A stretch of DNA of 64,000 nucleotides, taken from positions 2,976,001 through 3,040,000 of the forward strand of contig CADCSX010000006.1 of the NCBI GenBank assembly GCA_902805475.1. The letters run 5' to 3'. Source of the DNA: Entonaema liquescens. Lineage: Eukaryota; Ascomycota; Sordariomycetes; Xylariales; Xylariaceae. Positions 1-11,747 of the stretch are shown here, in pieces. A program made the translations under genes and the position numbers. Numbering within the stretch: the stretch's first letter is position 1; each line of letters starts with the position of its first letter. The notes beneath the pieces were generated by a model. The model ran no database searches. It worked only from the letters and a program-made list of their open reading frames with translations, and had not been told where the DNA came from.

Positions 1-651
1 TATACCCTTTGGGAATCCTTTGTGAAAGAATTGGTCTGTTAGGTTAGGTACTTATTTTGGTAAGTACATGTAGCATTCTGGCGGGCTACATAGGTACGTA
101 AAGGTAGGTACCTAGGTGCGGCTGAAGCGTATTATCGATATTCCTACTCCGACTATGATGAGTCAGGTCAATTGATAGGCCTGCGCTAGCGTCGCGCTAA
201 AAAGTTTATCGCGTTTACATAAAAATCTTGCAGGGGTCCAGCTGTGCTGGCTTTCAAAAATAGAACCCACACAACATAAACCTTTCATCATATACAACTC
301 GGAAATCCTCGAACTAACCTTCATCTAAGAACAATACCTCTCTAGATATCTTGATTCCCTCCGCACTTCCAAGTCGTGACCTTTTCCAACTAAAATCAAT
401 TCTCTTCACACTTTGTGTGTTTTTCCTTTTTAATTCTAGTACGTCAAACTCACCGGTCTTGAAGTCACCAGGCGGTGTGATTTTACCCCTTGCCCATATA
501 GTGGGCAGTTAGCTTCTGGTATGTTCAACTTGTTTAACTTGCTCCGTCCATCCGGCGATCTTTGTGGTATAATTTCTAACGTCAGATCCTCCAGCTATCT
601 CTCAGACTAACATTTACTTGTTTCTCTTTCTGAAAATTATACAACTTCAAA
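1..651. other. Upstream region of the NUFIP1-like gene
   Basis: No coding region is supported. The first 120 bases are rich in AGGTA and TACCTAGGT words, which recur in many gaps of this window. From about 280 on the sequence becomes pyrimidine-rich, as in fungal promoters and 5' leaders, up to the ATG at 652. Confidence 0.5.
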
Positions 652-2464
652 ATGAGCAGCTATCCCTACGCACCCCCTCCGCCGGCTCCTTCAGCAGCTT
701 CGCCGACCCCGTATCCCCCGTATGGTCAAGGACCTGGGTATTCTCACACACCCCGCGGTGGTCATGCTGGAGCAGCGAGTAGCAGCAGAGGTCATGGTCA
801 TCACCAAGGACCTGGTCGTACCGAGTACGGCTCGCCTTACTATCAACAAGATTACTCGGCCCCTAGCGGTGGGCCGTACAATCCTCCTCAACCGACTAGT
901 TACTGGCAGGGAACTCCACCCGCGAGCCACGGCCACCCTAACGGCTCGTCTCTTCCGCCAAGTTATCCTCCTAATTACGCTCCTCAGGCTTTTCACCCTC
1001 AGCCTAGCCAGTCCTACCAACAGCCGTATCCCAACCAGTCCTCTCGTCCTCCATATGGTGCTCCCTACGGTCAAGGGCCTAATGAGTATGCTCAACAACC
1101 TCTTCAGCCGTGGGGCGATCAAGCTCAATCATTTTCTCACTATTCTAGTCGCGGCGGACGAGGCGGTTATCCGAGTGACCGTAGTGGTCCTCTACGCAGT
1201 CCATACCCTCCTACACATCACCAACCAGCTCCCCTCCAGCAGCCGTCGTACGGCTATCCCCCTGCCCCTGCCCCGTCATATCCCGGCCCACCACAGTCTC
1301 ATTATGGATCTAATAATAGAGGACATGGTCGTGGTGGTCACGCTCACTCAAACAGAGGAGCTCATACTATAAACAATGACCGTGGCGAGAAGTTTCGCCC
1401 TCGTGACCAGAAACCGCACCAGCCGTTTAACAATTATCAGAAGTCTGATCCTGCCGGCGCTAAGAAGAAGAAGCGCAAGACCAATACGCTGGGACTAACC
1501 CCTGGAGATGAGGATTCAGACGAAGGTGTGGACGAGGAGAAGCGTCTGGAAGAGCTGCTCGGCACAGACGCCCCAGGGTAAGTTCGCATCTCGCGTCTAT
1601 ATGCTCTATAGTTTAAGCTAACTTAACAGTTACAGTATACCTGACGGCGATTTGGCGAAGTGGATAGCGGAGCGCAAGGCGAATTATCCGACTAAGGCTC
1701 GCGTGGCGCAAAAGAAAGAGGCGGGAGTGCTCTCGGCCCCAGCAGCTAACGCTAACGACGGCAAGGAGACGGTTGCCGCCCAGGTTGATCCGGTTGAAAA
1801 GGAGGCAGATCGTCTACGTAGGAGGTTGGCGAAGCTTGACAGGCAGATCGAGAAGCGTAAGCGTGCTCCTAACGACGAGGGCGATGAGATGCGCTTGGAG
1901 TCTTCGGATGATGAGTCCTCGGACGAGCAGCCTGAAGCTTTGCCGACGGACAGGTCAGCTAGCGGATATTTGCCTCCTCCCCCGATCACGCGAGCTGACC
2001 CCTCGAACCACTGCAAGTACTACTCTACGGGAGGCATTTGCGGTAAGAAGGGCAAGTGCCGCTTTGTACACGACCCGGCTGTTCGTGAAGCTGCTCTTCA
2101 GGAGAGAACCAGGAACGGAGGTCGTATGACACTCAAACAGCGGCTCCTCCTAAATGATAAGGATCAAGACGACATGGAAGTGATCAAGACGATTGTGGAT
2201 ATGCGCTCTAGCGGACGCTTACACGATCCCCATACCTCTACCGATCAGCAGGACAAGGAGAAGGCTGCCGTCGCTGCTGTTTCTTCGCTTCCCACCACCG
2301 GTGGGGAGGCTAACCTACCTCCCAATCCCTCCGCGTACCTGAAGAACGCGGACAGGAGCCACCCGTACCGCAAACCTAAGAAGCATAATGATTGGCCCTC
2401 CCCCGCCCAACACCAGGCGTGGAATATTCCCGGCTACGGAGGTGCTGGCATGCCACCTAAGTAG
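652..2464 (+). CDS. NUFIP1/RSA1-like CCCH zinc-finger protein (box C/D snoRNP assembly)
   Basis: Two exons, 652..1577 and 1636..2464, split by a 58-nt intron (GTAAGT...ACAG); 584 aa. The N-terminal 250 residues are a proline/tyrosine/glutamine-rich low-complexity region with RGG-like patches. A basic stretch KKKKRK precedes an acidic segment. The intron falls just before IPDGDLAKWIAERKANYPT (about residues 310-328), which matches the conserved NUFIP1 motif. Residues about 436-456 form a C-x8-C-x5-C-x3-H zinc finger. In other eukaryotes NUFIP1/Rsa1 is a nuclear platform that bridges snoRNP core proteins and the R2TP/HSP90 machinery; the role here is inferred from that motif. The start ATG lies in a favourable AAAATG context. 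Outside the motif and finger the protein is too low-complexity to assign. Confidence 0.85.
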
Positions 2465-3788
2465 TTGCCACAGTTATGATCTGGATGGGCGTGGCCTTTC
2501 CACCAATCCGGTCCCAGTTTTGCAGTGCACAGATTACAATGTCCCTCATCAATGTGATGAGTTTGAACGATAGAAGCGTTGCCATGTGGCACGCAACAGG
2601 CCATACACGCCTTTCGGATTAGTTATCCACCAGAGATTAGGGAAAGCTGAGTTTCTAATAATGGTTCGACACATTCTTCGTTGCCAATCCTAGGACGTCA
2701 TGGTTTTCACACGTCACTTTCAACGTACTCGTCATTCGTTTTTTCCCCGTCCGCAACCTGCCAAGTAGTAGCAAATGGTTATGTTAGCGTTACTCCGGTT
2801 TATTGTTACTTCCGTGCTCTACATTCTTTTTTTTTTCGACACGAAGGGGGACCAGCAAAGAGATTGTCATTTACTTTAATACGTGGAGCGAGTTTTTCGC
2901 CGTTGCTCTAAATTGCCCTCCCATCTCGACATTTTCCAGTTTATTAGTGACCGAGTTTCCCGAGATGTTCCCATACATTATACACTTCCACCCGATTATC
3001 TGCCGTCATGGTTACCGTGGTATTTGGGAAAGACGTCTGGCGCGGGCACCGTTAAAAGGGCTTGCAAGGACAAGCCTAGTTAGGGAAAGGACCGTGGGTT
3101 GAGTTGCTGGCGTATATGGATAGATTACTAGGTTCATGGCGTCTGGATCTATGGGCTGGCTAGTGGCGTGTTTACTTGATAGTTTATTATTTCGCTTTCA
3201 CGACGTTGTATTTGCATGTTGTTTCCGAATGATAGCTGTGACTTGAGATGTAGTGCTGTGTATCTGAATCCATGACGAGAGCTTAGGAATTGTAGAGTAG
3301 GATTGGATCCTTTAGCCAGGCCGGGACATTAAAGACAATGATACGGTGCATAAGGTTTGGGCGATGCATAATATCTTTTGAATATCTCAACTTTTTTATC
3401 TCGCCTATCTGCTCCGGATGTTGGCGCCGGCTTACTACCATGTCCATTAAACGCCTGACGCCATTTGAATGCATGGTAACAGTTACGTATTCCTCCTTTT
3501 TCGTGAGAGCGCATGGATTTCCGCATCCAAAAAAAAAGTCCACCCCCAAGACTTATGTTGTGGTGGTAGCTATTCGGGGCCATTTACTCTACCCCATAGT
3601 TCCATTCCCATTTCCGTTGGCTGGATTTTATACCAATTAGGTATTGGGGCTTTCCTCTTTCTAACGAGTGTAGTGTTCTCGTTACCGTCTTCCGCCTGCT
3701 TTCCCAGTCCTCTTTGGCACCCTTTCCTACATCCTCGACAAGAAACAAACGTACAAATTGCATAGGTACGCAGTGATAACTAATACGC
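2465..3788. other. Convergent intergenic region
   Basis: 3' ends of the NUFIP1-like and NSA2 genes face each other across 1.3 kb. Short open frames occur on both strands, but none has coherent composition, splice signals or a recognisable domain. Poly-T (about 2828-2837) and poly-A (about 3528-3536) runs are present. Confidence 0.5.
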
Positions 3789-4700
3789 TTACACCAGTAG
3801 AACCGCGTTGACGCATCCGTCGTTCTCGCAGTTGTTCGTGATCTGGGCGTAGCGAGCCCAGGCGACCTTGCCGCCGGCGGTGACGAGCCCGAGCTCGGAC
3901 ACGTTGACCTCGATGATGGTGCCCTTGCTGAGGACGCCGAGCTGCGTGTACAGCGGCTGCTGGGGGTTCTTCTTGACGCTGACGATGGGGAGCTGCAGCG
4001 TTACGCCGAGCTCGGGGTGCGTCACGTTGGCTTTCTTGTATCTGCGGAGAGGGTGGTTAGTATAGATAGATAGATACTAGAAGGAAGATGGAACATACCG
4101 TAGACCCATAGGCCGTATAAAACGCTCGTACTTGACAGGCCGCCTCGTGAAGTCGGGGCCGACGAAGGTAGGCTTGGTGACCATGCGCTTCCAGCTCTTC
4201 TGGTGGGTCTTCTTGCCGGTGCTGACGACCTTGAACATCTCCTCCTCGCTGATGCCGCGGACCTTGGGGAGGGGCACGGCGAACTTGGCGGCCTTCTCGG
4301 CGCGCTTGTTCTTGACGGCGGTGCTGAGGGCCTTCGCCTGGGTCGGGTTGGAGCGGTCGAGCAGGTAGTTGGGCAGCGGGGTCTTGGGGTCGTTCTCGGA
4401 GGCCGACTTGACGTTGCGCTCCTCGTGCGCCTTGATCTGCTTCCGCATCTGGATCTTCTCCTTGTGCCGCTTCGCCTGGTGCAGCTTCGCTCTCAACCCA
4501 CGCAGGTTCTGCGCGTCCTTCGACGCCTTGTGCCCTTCTCGCGCTTCCCGCTTCCGCATGCGCTCCTCGTGGTCTAGACGCCGACCGTGGGTCTTGCGGA
4601 ACCGCTCCATGTACTCATTTTGAGGCTGTCGTGGGTTGGGTTGTTAGTTACGGATAGTCCTTTTTATTCTATAAGAGAGAACAGTAAAGATTCTTACCAT
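3789..4700 (-). CDS. NSA2: Ribosome biogenesis protein NSA2 (pre-60S factor)
   Basis: Three coding exons on the minus strand: 4698..4700, 4099..4625 and 3789..4041; 260 aa, against 261 in yeast. The first exon is only the ATG, followed at once by the donor GTAAGAA. Exon 2 continues PQNEYMERFRKTHGRRLDHE, exactly as expected at the Nsa2 N-terminus. Family signatures include KVRGISEEEMFKV, FTRRPVKYERFIRP and the C-terminal KGTIIEVNVSELG...DGCVNAVLLV. Nsa2 is a nucleolar assembly factor of the large subunit, required for 27S pre-rRNA processing. The eL8/eS8-like beta-barrel fold lies in the C-terminal half. The gene is divergent from bL21m with 457 bp between the two starts. The exon model divides evenly and matches the family end to end. 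Confidence 0.96.
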
Positions 4701-5157
4701 GATGAATAGATTTGCCCTCGAGAGGGACTTGCGAATGAACTAGAAAAGGTCCTCTTAAGATCAATTCTATTCCGCAGTACCAGGTCAACGAGTTAATTGT
4801 TAACTTGGGATGATTGGATTTGTATGAAGGTGTCGGTAACCAGTGATAAAAAAGTTACAGACAATTGTTGTTATCGATCAGGGACCCGCAACTATCAAAA
4901 TTTCCAGAGCTCCAGCCACATCGATTAGATTAGACACATAGACCTTGTACCCAAGTACAACCCGGAGGAAAAATCAGTGTTCTCCACTTTAACTTTTTGA
5001 CCCTCCGTCGACTTCAAAATATCACAATTCGGAGCTCGTCGACACTTTTCCCTGGCCGAGTCGAACCACGTCGGAGACAGCTACCAACCGGTCCAATTTC
5101 AGACCGGCCAAATACCCGTCTATAATAGGGGAGTCAGGGGATTCAAATCATAGCAAA
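4701..5157. promoter_or_regulatory. Bidirectional promoter region NSA2 / bL21m
   Basis: This 457-bp gap separates the divergently transcribed NSA2 and bL21m start codons. It therefore must contain both promoters. No specific element could be assigned with confidence. Confidence 0.5.
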
Positions 5158-5774
5158 ATGAGCCGGTCACTACTTCGCTCCGTCCTGGAGCTACGCACAC
5201 CTATAACACGCCTCCCACCAACCTTCCTCCTCCCGATCCAAGCTCGGAGTCTCGCAACAACAGCAGCAAGACGCAACGTCGACCCGACGATCCCTCCGAG
5301 CGCAACACCCACACAGACCACCGTACCCCCCATAGCACCCTCCTCGCCATCCCCCTCGCAGTCCCAAACCCACGCCCCCGCCGGCACTACCTCCGCCTCG
5401 GTAGCCGAGCTCTTCCCGCTGCTGCGCGCGCAGCCCGCGCACTACATCACGGTACTCATCCACGGGCGGCCCTACCTCGTGACGCAGGGCGACCGGATCC
5501 GCCTGCCGTTCTTCATGCACGACGTGCTGCCGGGGACGTGCTGCGGCTGGACCGCGCGTCGACGCTGGGTTCGAGGGACTACACGCTCGTCGGGACCCCG
5601 CACGTCGACCCGGCGCTGTTCGAGTGCCGCGCCACCGTCATCGGCGTCGAGACCGAGCCCCTCCGCGTCAAGGTCAAGACCAAGCGCCGCAATCGCCGCT
5701 CCCGCCGCGTCGCGAGTAAGCACCGGTTTACCGTGCTGAGGATCAGCGAGCTGAAGCTGCTTGGGCCGTCTTAG
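5158..5774 (+). CDS. Mitochondrial large-subunit ribosomal protein bL21m (MRPL49-type), frame interrupted
   Basis: Frame 1 (5158 on) gives MSRSLLRSVLELRTPITRLP and a basic, serine-rich mitochondrial presequence ending near ARSLATTAARR. It then gives bL21 domain sequence to FFMHDVLPG. From 5535 the homology continues in another frame as DVLRLDRASTLGSRDYTLVG and ends with the basic bL21 signature KTKRRNRRSRR...HRFTVLRISEL. The two frames differ by one base at the GGGG run 5532-5535; one more G would give a continuous 205-aa protein. No intron fits, because the junction is seamless. bL21m sits in the large mitoribosomal subunit and should be needed for respiration, so a consensus error is likelier than a dead gene. 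The gene is divergent from NSA2. Confidence 0.88.
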
Positions 5775-6628
5775 GGGTATGGTGTGGTGTGATGGGAAGG
5801 GGGGTTTTTTTGGCGGGTAGGAACTAACTCTCTTACTTTGGGGGCGGAAATAGAGGAGCAAGGATTGATTATCCGCTCTGCTATCGAAATGACTGTATTT
5901 CTCGTAGGAGAATAGAACCGTGGAAAGAATACCATGGGTCGAAACTAGTCGGTGGTGGGTATCACATCATGTATGTAACACTTATGAGAATGGGCTTGCC
6001 AAATATCTAGCAAGCTCTGTGTATAAAACATGAATTCGAGCATAAGCAACAGCAACAGCAGCATACTCTCAAGGTCTACCTATACATATGGAAAACCAGA
6101 ATTATGCTTACGCCAACAATATGCTCTATCGTTGTCAAGCATTACCAACGCACCACAGGTAGTACCTCACAAGCATTTAACAAGTCAAGAGTAGAAACAT
6201 GAAAATGTGATCATCGAGAGGTCTGTTTATCATTAAAAAAAAGTTTCACCCAAAGCATAACAATAACCACAAACGTATCGCTAAAACACAACCACAGCTC
6301 ACCCGACAAGCCGTGTCTAACGATAAAGCATCATCCCATGCCTATCCTGAACTCCGTGGCTAACAAGACATGAGCATGAGCAGAAACGTTAGGGATATCT
6401 CTCTCCCACAGGGCCATATAGCTCTCCCCCTGCGGGTTTTCGAATAGTAAAAAAAACAAAAACGGAGTTTAAACAATGGAATTATAGTTTGCCCCCCCCC
6501 AAAACACAATTATCCATCCACACGAGCCCATATACAAATAGGCTACTGTCTCCCCTCCTATTTAACCGTAATTTTTAAGGTCCTCAGTCATAAGTCATGT
6601 TTTATTTTTAGCTTCCAACCCCGTCCTG
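5775..6628. other. Convergent intergenic region bL21m / MPS1
   Basis: AT-rich 3' flanks with a run of C (about 6492-6500), a poly-A tract (6234-6242) and a short CAACAG repeat near 6046-6060. I see no coding region or RNA gene. Confidence 0.5.
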
Positions 6629-9425
6629 TCACCTGGACCCTTCCGGAGAACTTCTCGAAGCCACCTCTCTACCGACGGCTTTAGCAACGCTGCCCCAGTA
6701 AGCCTGGGGCCAAACGCTTAATGCTTCGGATTCAGTCGGCATTCTCTCGCGGCAACGGGTAACGACGCTTTGAATAATTCGTCCTAGTAACTCCTCGGTG
6801 ATGGGTAGCGTCCCTGCGGGCGCTTCAACAGGGTACAGGAACGGGTCGCTCCTGGATAGCAATTCTTCACATGTGGGGCGAAGGTGCTGATCACGGCTGA
6901 GACAGCGCTTCATAGTTCGTAGGAGGCTAGGGGGGACAGGTGCTCCGCCAACGCCCTTGTCTCGGAATTCGATATCATACTGCCAGTTGATAATGGCGTG
7001 GCATCGTGCCATCTGGTTGGGAATATGGCCGAATGGTGGCGTGCCATATACCATCTGGAACAGTATGCAGCCCAAGCTCCAGATATCACTGGGCTTGCCG
7101 AGTTTCATAAGTTTGGGGCGCGGCGTATTACCAATGGAGGTAATGCGGTGGCCGGAGGAGTCGGTAGCGTTAGAGTCAAGAAGACTCTCCGGACTCATGT
7201 AGTTGGGGGTACCGATCTGAGTTTCGCGGTGCACATTAACAGTCTCGTCGGTCTGAATAGCGTTCGCAATGCCAAAGTCAATCAATTTTAATCGACCTTG
7301 GACTACAACGAAGTTGGCAGGCTTCAAATCCGAGTGCACAATATCATGGGCATGCACCGCCGCTAAGCATTCGAGCATCTCCTGCCAGTAGTAGCGCACG
7401 AAGACCGGGTCAAATTTGGCATTCTCGGGCGACAGCCGGAGGCGCAGGAGCGTGTTAAGATCCAGCTCGCCCATTTCCATAAGCTATATTTGAGTAAAAA
7501 TTCAGTTAGCCTAGTCACAGATGGCCCCCTAAGAGGCGAAGGGGATTACATATAAAACTCACCAGGCTGAGGACCTGTTTTTCTTCGTTCATCTCGTAGT
7601 CGTATAGAGTAATAACACGCTCGACGTTGTTCAGCTTTCTTAAAAGGTCGATTTCGCCTTTATAGCCTCGGACCGTGTTCTCGTCCGCGCCCTCGATAGA
7701 GACTCGTTTCAACGCAAACATCTTTCCGTTATCGGCCGCCACACGATATACCTTTCCGCTACCTCCACGACCGAGTGAGTCGAGCCTCGTGTAGCATTTT
7801 CCGTTGACTTTCATGTAGTTTCGTCGCTTCGCTTGGACCGTAGTTGCCGCGCCAGCCGTGGAGGTAGCAGCATCTAGAATCGACATTTTTGGCGGAGGCG
7901 CCGGCGCTGCCCTACGAGGCGTGTTCTGGCTCAGGGAGCTTAATGCCTTGCGTTCCGGTGAGTTAAGTCGTGCGGAACCCACCTCGGCAGCACTCGAAGG
8001 ACGGGCTGAAGTTTTAGGTATATCTTTTTCCAGAAAGCTTCCTACTGGGGGTTTGTTCCTCTTGAAGGTCGGCGGGGCCTCGTTCTCCTGATCTTGTCTT
8101 GCCTGCATCTCCGCTCGGGGAGGCGGAACTCGATAATGTGGGATCGGTATTTCGTCGTGTTCAGGCGAATTCTGTCGCGATCGCGAGACGTGTCCGTTTT
8201 CTGCCGCATTAGACAATTCCCTTCTCAGGGCCCTTGCAGATCCCCTAGAGCTCACAGGGCTGCCTGAGGCGAGACGGTCAGGTACGTAATATGAGGACGC
8301 GAGGTTATCTAGTGGATCGTAGTCCTCGGAATCCCGAGCATTAGGCACATCGGACTCATGATTGGATCGGAGGGGTTCTCTTTCGTTTTCGGCGTCCTCT
8401 TCGCTCTGTCTCCTTCGTCCTCGGCGCGCCGGGCCACTGAGGAAGCTACCGGGAATCTTTCCAACTCTTTTAACTCGCATTGAGCTCTGTACTGCTTGGT
8501 TCTCGTCGATGCGATTCCTAGATCCGTTAGAGCCTAACCTAGAGGCGCTGCCCGGATTAGAAGAACCCTGTTGTCGGGGAACAGTCTGAGGGGCTTCAGG
8601 AACATCATTCTCGTCAGATGGTACACTATGAGAATGGAATGATGAGGCTAGGTCGGCTGGTCTAGAAGACATCGCTGACGAAGCCGACGAGCGACCCCTA
8701 TTACCCGACGAGCTGACAGCAATTCTAACCACTCGGCCCTGCTGAGCCGGCGTATTTAAATCCTTGTCCTTGAGCAGCGAACCATTAGCCTTCTCTTCAG
8801 CGACACTATCAGCTCGGCTCGGAGGACGGTTCCCGCTTCGCGAAGCAGAAAAAGATGTTGACGTTGACCTCCTCTTTGCGGGCTTCGGCTGAGAAGCAGC
8901 AGCAGAGGTTGCAGACGAAGCACTCAACCGAACAACACGCTTCCTTACAGGACTACTTTCTCTACTAGCCTGACTCCTGACCGGCGAGGTCGGTCTTGAC
9001 GATAATTGGGTACTGCTGGCACGGGTATGCCTCCTCTCTTCACCGGTTGATGTCGCTGACACATTGAGAACACTGCGCCTCTTGACGGGCTTGTCTTGCT
9101 CGGAGTGGACGGGCGACGAAGGCCGATAGGTCTGAGCTCGAGTTCTAACGCGTCCACTATCACGTTCTTGTTCAGCGCCCTCATCGTTCAGAAGTGCTTT
9201 GGTAAGAGCGCTGAGCTTCATAGGCACAGGGATCTCGTCATCTGAACTGTCATTATTCGCGTATTGCGACTTGGAAACATGAACTGGAGCTGGAATGTTG
9301 GATTCGGCGCGGGCGATCTGAGATCTAGAGGGAGCTCTCCTCAACCCCGATCTTAATGACGACTTTCTCGTTACAGCACCCGGATGTTGACTGGACGCAC
9401 CGGGCGTCGGTGATGCGGAGGCCAT
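6629..9425 (-). CDS. MPS1: Spindle-assembly-checkpoint kinase MPS1 (TTK family)
   Basis: Two exons, 7563..9425 and 6629..7483, joined over a 79-nt phase-0 intron (GTGAGT...ATATAG); 905 aa. About 540 N-terminal residues are disordered and Ser/Arg-rich, with many S/T-P sites. The kinase domain follows: glycine loop GRGGSGKVY (about residue 552), ALK lysine just downstream, catalytic loop HSDLKPAN (about 667), LIDFGIANAI (about 687), activation segment GTPNYMSPE. The serine in HSDLKP and the IDFGIANAI form are typical of Mps1. Mps1 phosphorylates kinetochore proteins such as KNL1/Spc105 to start checkpoint signalling and acts in spindle-pole duplication. The intron splits the domain between the N- and C-lobes. 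The neighbours are unrelated in function. Confidence 0.95.
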
Positions 9426-10356
9426 GACGCTGTAAAAGTATTATTTTATGGGAATTTGAAAACAAAAACAGGCGGGTTATAGCGCGTCGAATTGGCGAAT
9501 TGGCGAATGGGCGAATTGGGGTATCTTGCTGTCGCTTTAATGGATATTCTACGTGTCAAAGCAGATCATGGTCCAAAACATTGTAATTAGGTAGTTTGGT
9601 TGAATGAATGGGGCGTTGGTCATGCAAAAGTAATTGGCGCGGTGCCAGTTGAAAGATGTCCTGGATTTGTTCCTGACCTCCCCTGCTTTTCCATTGGCTT
9701 GGCACCTTTTTCGTTTTTTATCCGTTGCTAGGAGCAACGCCCACATTCCCGCTTTGGTAGCCAATCATATGCCGTTCGCTAAATCTACTACTGTCAGCAA
9801 GTCCATAATATGCAATCCACATATATGGGTATATATGGATACAGATGAATATTGCATAACATACATATGATACATGATAAACAACCCCTCTAAAATGGAG
9901 TCGTAATTTTACCTAGGTTACCTGAGTAAGGGATAAGTCGACAATGCTGTTTACGTACGAAGTAGTATGGATTTACGGATGGAAGGTAACACACCCAACC
10001 CATTTGCATTCATCGCGCCAATTAAACTTTCCATACCTTATCGCACTGACAGAACCCTACCCGCGAGCGATAAGGTATTTTAAGTTACGCCAATGCAGGT
10101 TCAAGATTCATCAAGGCATAACACTTTGATTAAACCAACCGATTATTATCACAGCCGAATTCACAAGGGCACATCAAATTGAAAAACTTAAAATCCGGAG
10201 AAGTAGCACTGTATTTTTCCTTAACCGTCTCTAGATGCCTTAGTTGATCAAACGTAGACCCTTCCACGCCGAATACCATATAGGACCACCGCCCATTTCC
10301 GTGCCACCTCCCCGAAAAAGTATGACTTCGTTGTCGTAACCATGTACGATACCCGC
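9426..10356. other. MPS1 upstream region and RPP2 downstream region
   Basis: Promoter of MPS1 at the left end and 3' flank of RPP2 at the right. A short imperfect tandem repeat of GCGAATTG lies at 9486-9520. The rest is AT-rich, with several TACGTA/CCTAGG words and no supported coding sequence. Confidence 0.5.
9486..9520. repeat. GCGAATTG short tandem repeat
   Basis: About four imperfect copies of an 8-9 bp unit (CGAATTGG / CGAATTGG / CGAATGGG / CGAATTGG) lie 60-95 bp upstream of the MPS1 start codon. Such a cluster could be a protein-binding array or simple slippage; nothing more can be said from sequence. Confidence 0.6.
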
Positions 10357-10822
10357 TTAGTCGAACAGACCGAAGCCCATGTCCTCGTCGGACTCTTCCT
10401 TCTCTAGAATTATGTATTAGTACATAAATCCATATGGAATCGTAGCGGACCGTGAACGTACCCTCTTCCTTCTCTTCGGCCTTCTCCTCAGCGGCGGCAG
10501 CACCACCGGCAGCGGCAGCGCCGCCAGCAGCAGCACCGCCAGCACCGCCAGAGGGAACGGAAGCAAGCTTGCTGGAACCCTCAGAGATCAACTAGAATAT
10601 TGCGTTAGTTTTGAATTCCTTTTGAATTCCTTTTGATAACTTCGCGACTCCGGATAATCGTACCTCGTTGACATCCTTGCCTTCAAGCTCGGAGATGAGC
10701 TTCTCCAGACGCTCATCGTCAGCCTCGATACCGACGGACTCGAGGACTTCCTTAACGTCGGAAGCAGAGGGCGAGGTGTTGCCACCAAGGCCGAGGAGGA
10801 GGTAAGCTGCGAGGTGCTTCAT
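10357..10822 (-). CDS. RPP2: 60S acidic ribosomal protein P2
   Basis: Three exons, 10664..10822, 10462..10591 and 10357..10403; 111 aa. MKHLAAYLLLGLGGNTSPSA is the conserved P2 N-terminus used for dimerisation with P1. It is followed by an alanine/glycine hinge and the C-terminal SDEDMGFGLFD tail, which binds elongation factors and ribosome-targeting toxins. Both introns fall at phases that restore the protein exactly. A donor GTAAGT at 10970 and an acceptor CAG at 10838 suggest a 133-nt intron in the 5' leader, as is common for fungal ribosomal-protein genes (inference). P1/P2 pentamers form the ribosomal stalk. Confidence 0.96.
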
Positions 10823-11747
10823 TTTTTCTGATTTGTTCTGCGCGTGCGGTGTTTTGTTAGCGAATTGGAATTTTTGCGACGAGGGGTGACAGCGGGGTGA
10901 GCGAATACGATAATTCGGCGACCTCAACTTTTTTGATGGTAGGATATAAATGCTTTAAGAATAAACTTACGAGAGATAAGAAGAACACGAGAAATCAATC
11001 GATTTAACCGCGATTTTGGGCGGAGACTGAGCCTTCGAGTTCTGTGGGAAGTTCGGTGTGACGAAGTAGAAGTTTAGAATTGGTGACTACGTTCGGCCAG
11101 AAAAGTTTCCTTGGATTTCGGTGCGCCTGGATTTGACTGTGGGCAAGATGGATAGTGGATCCTCGCCTATCACCTGATTAGGGTCGTCTTAGATCTTTTC
11201 TCAACTGTCCAATCAAATATTGTGCCTTTACTCCACATTGTCTGTGGCTTGAACTCAATTCCATCCCCACTTCAACATCTCTAATGGCGAATTACAGCTT
11301 TGACATGACGTAGCCCAGCCACAGTCTCGGTTGCTGGAGTGCCTGTGGAATCAGGCTCAAGAAGTACTTCGTACTTGGGACATTTTGTTAGGAGCGGGAA
11401 CGGCACGAGACTTTCTTTTTGTTCAAACGCCTTCTTATCATCACTTCTTGCATCTACCGACCCTCAAGATACCCGCATTCTTTGTTTCTCGATTAACCGA
11501 CGCATTCATTTTACTTGCCTGAGTCGCATGTGATACTATTTTCAACTTTGGAATTGTTATAGCTAGTCAATCTAGCTGTATTTACTCTCATTGTCAGGTC
11601 GCATCGAGTCTTAGGGAAACGAGTCATCGCACATGCCACAGCCCGCCGACTTATGACGCCTCAGGCATATTATAAGCTCCTGACGGCAATCGGGAAACCC
11701 TTCAGAGACTCACCCTTGTTATCCAGCAGACATCGAGTCTTATCATA
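10823..11747. promoter_or_regulatory. Divergent promoter region RPP2 / SPT2
   Basis: A 925-bp divergent gap. The left part contains the probable 5' leader intron of RPP2 (10838..10970). The remainder shows pyrimidine-rich tracts and no convincing ORF. Confidence 0.5.
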
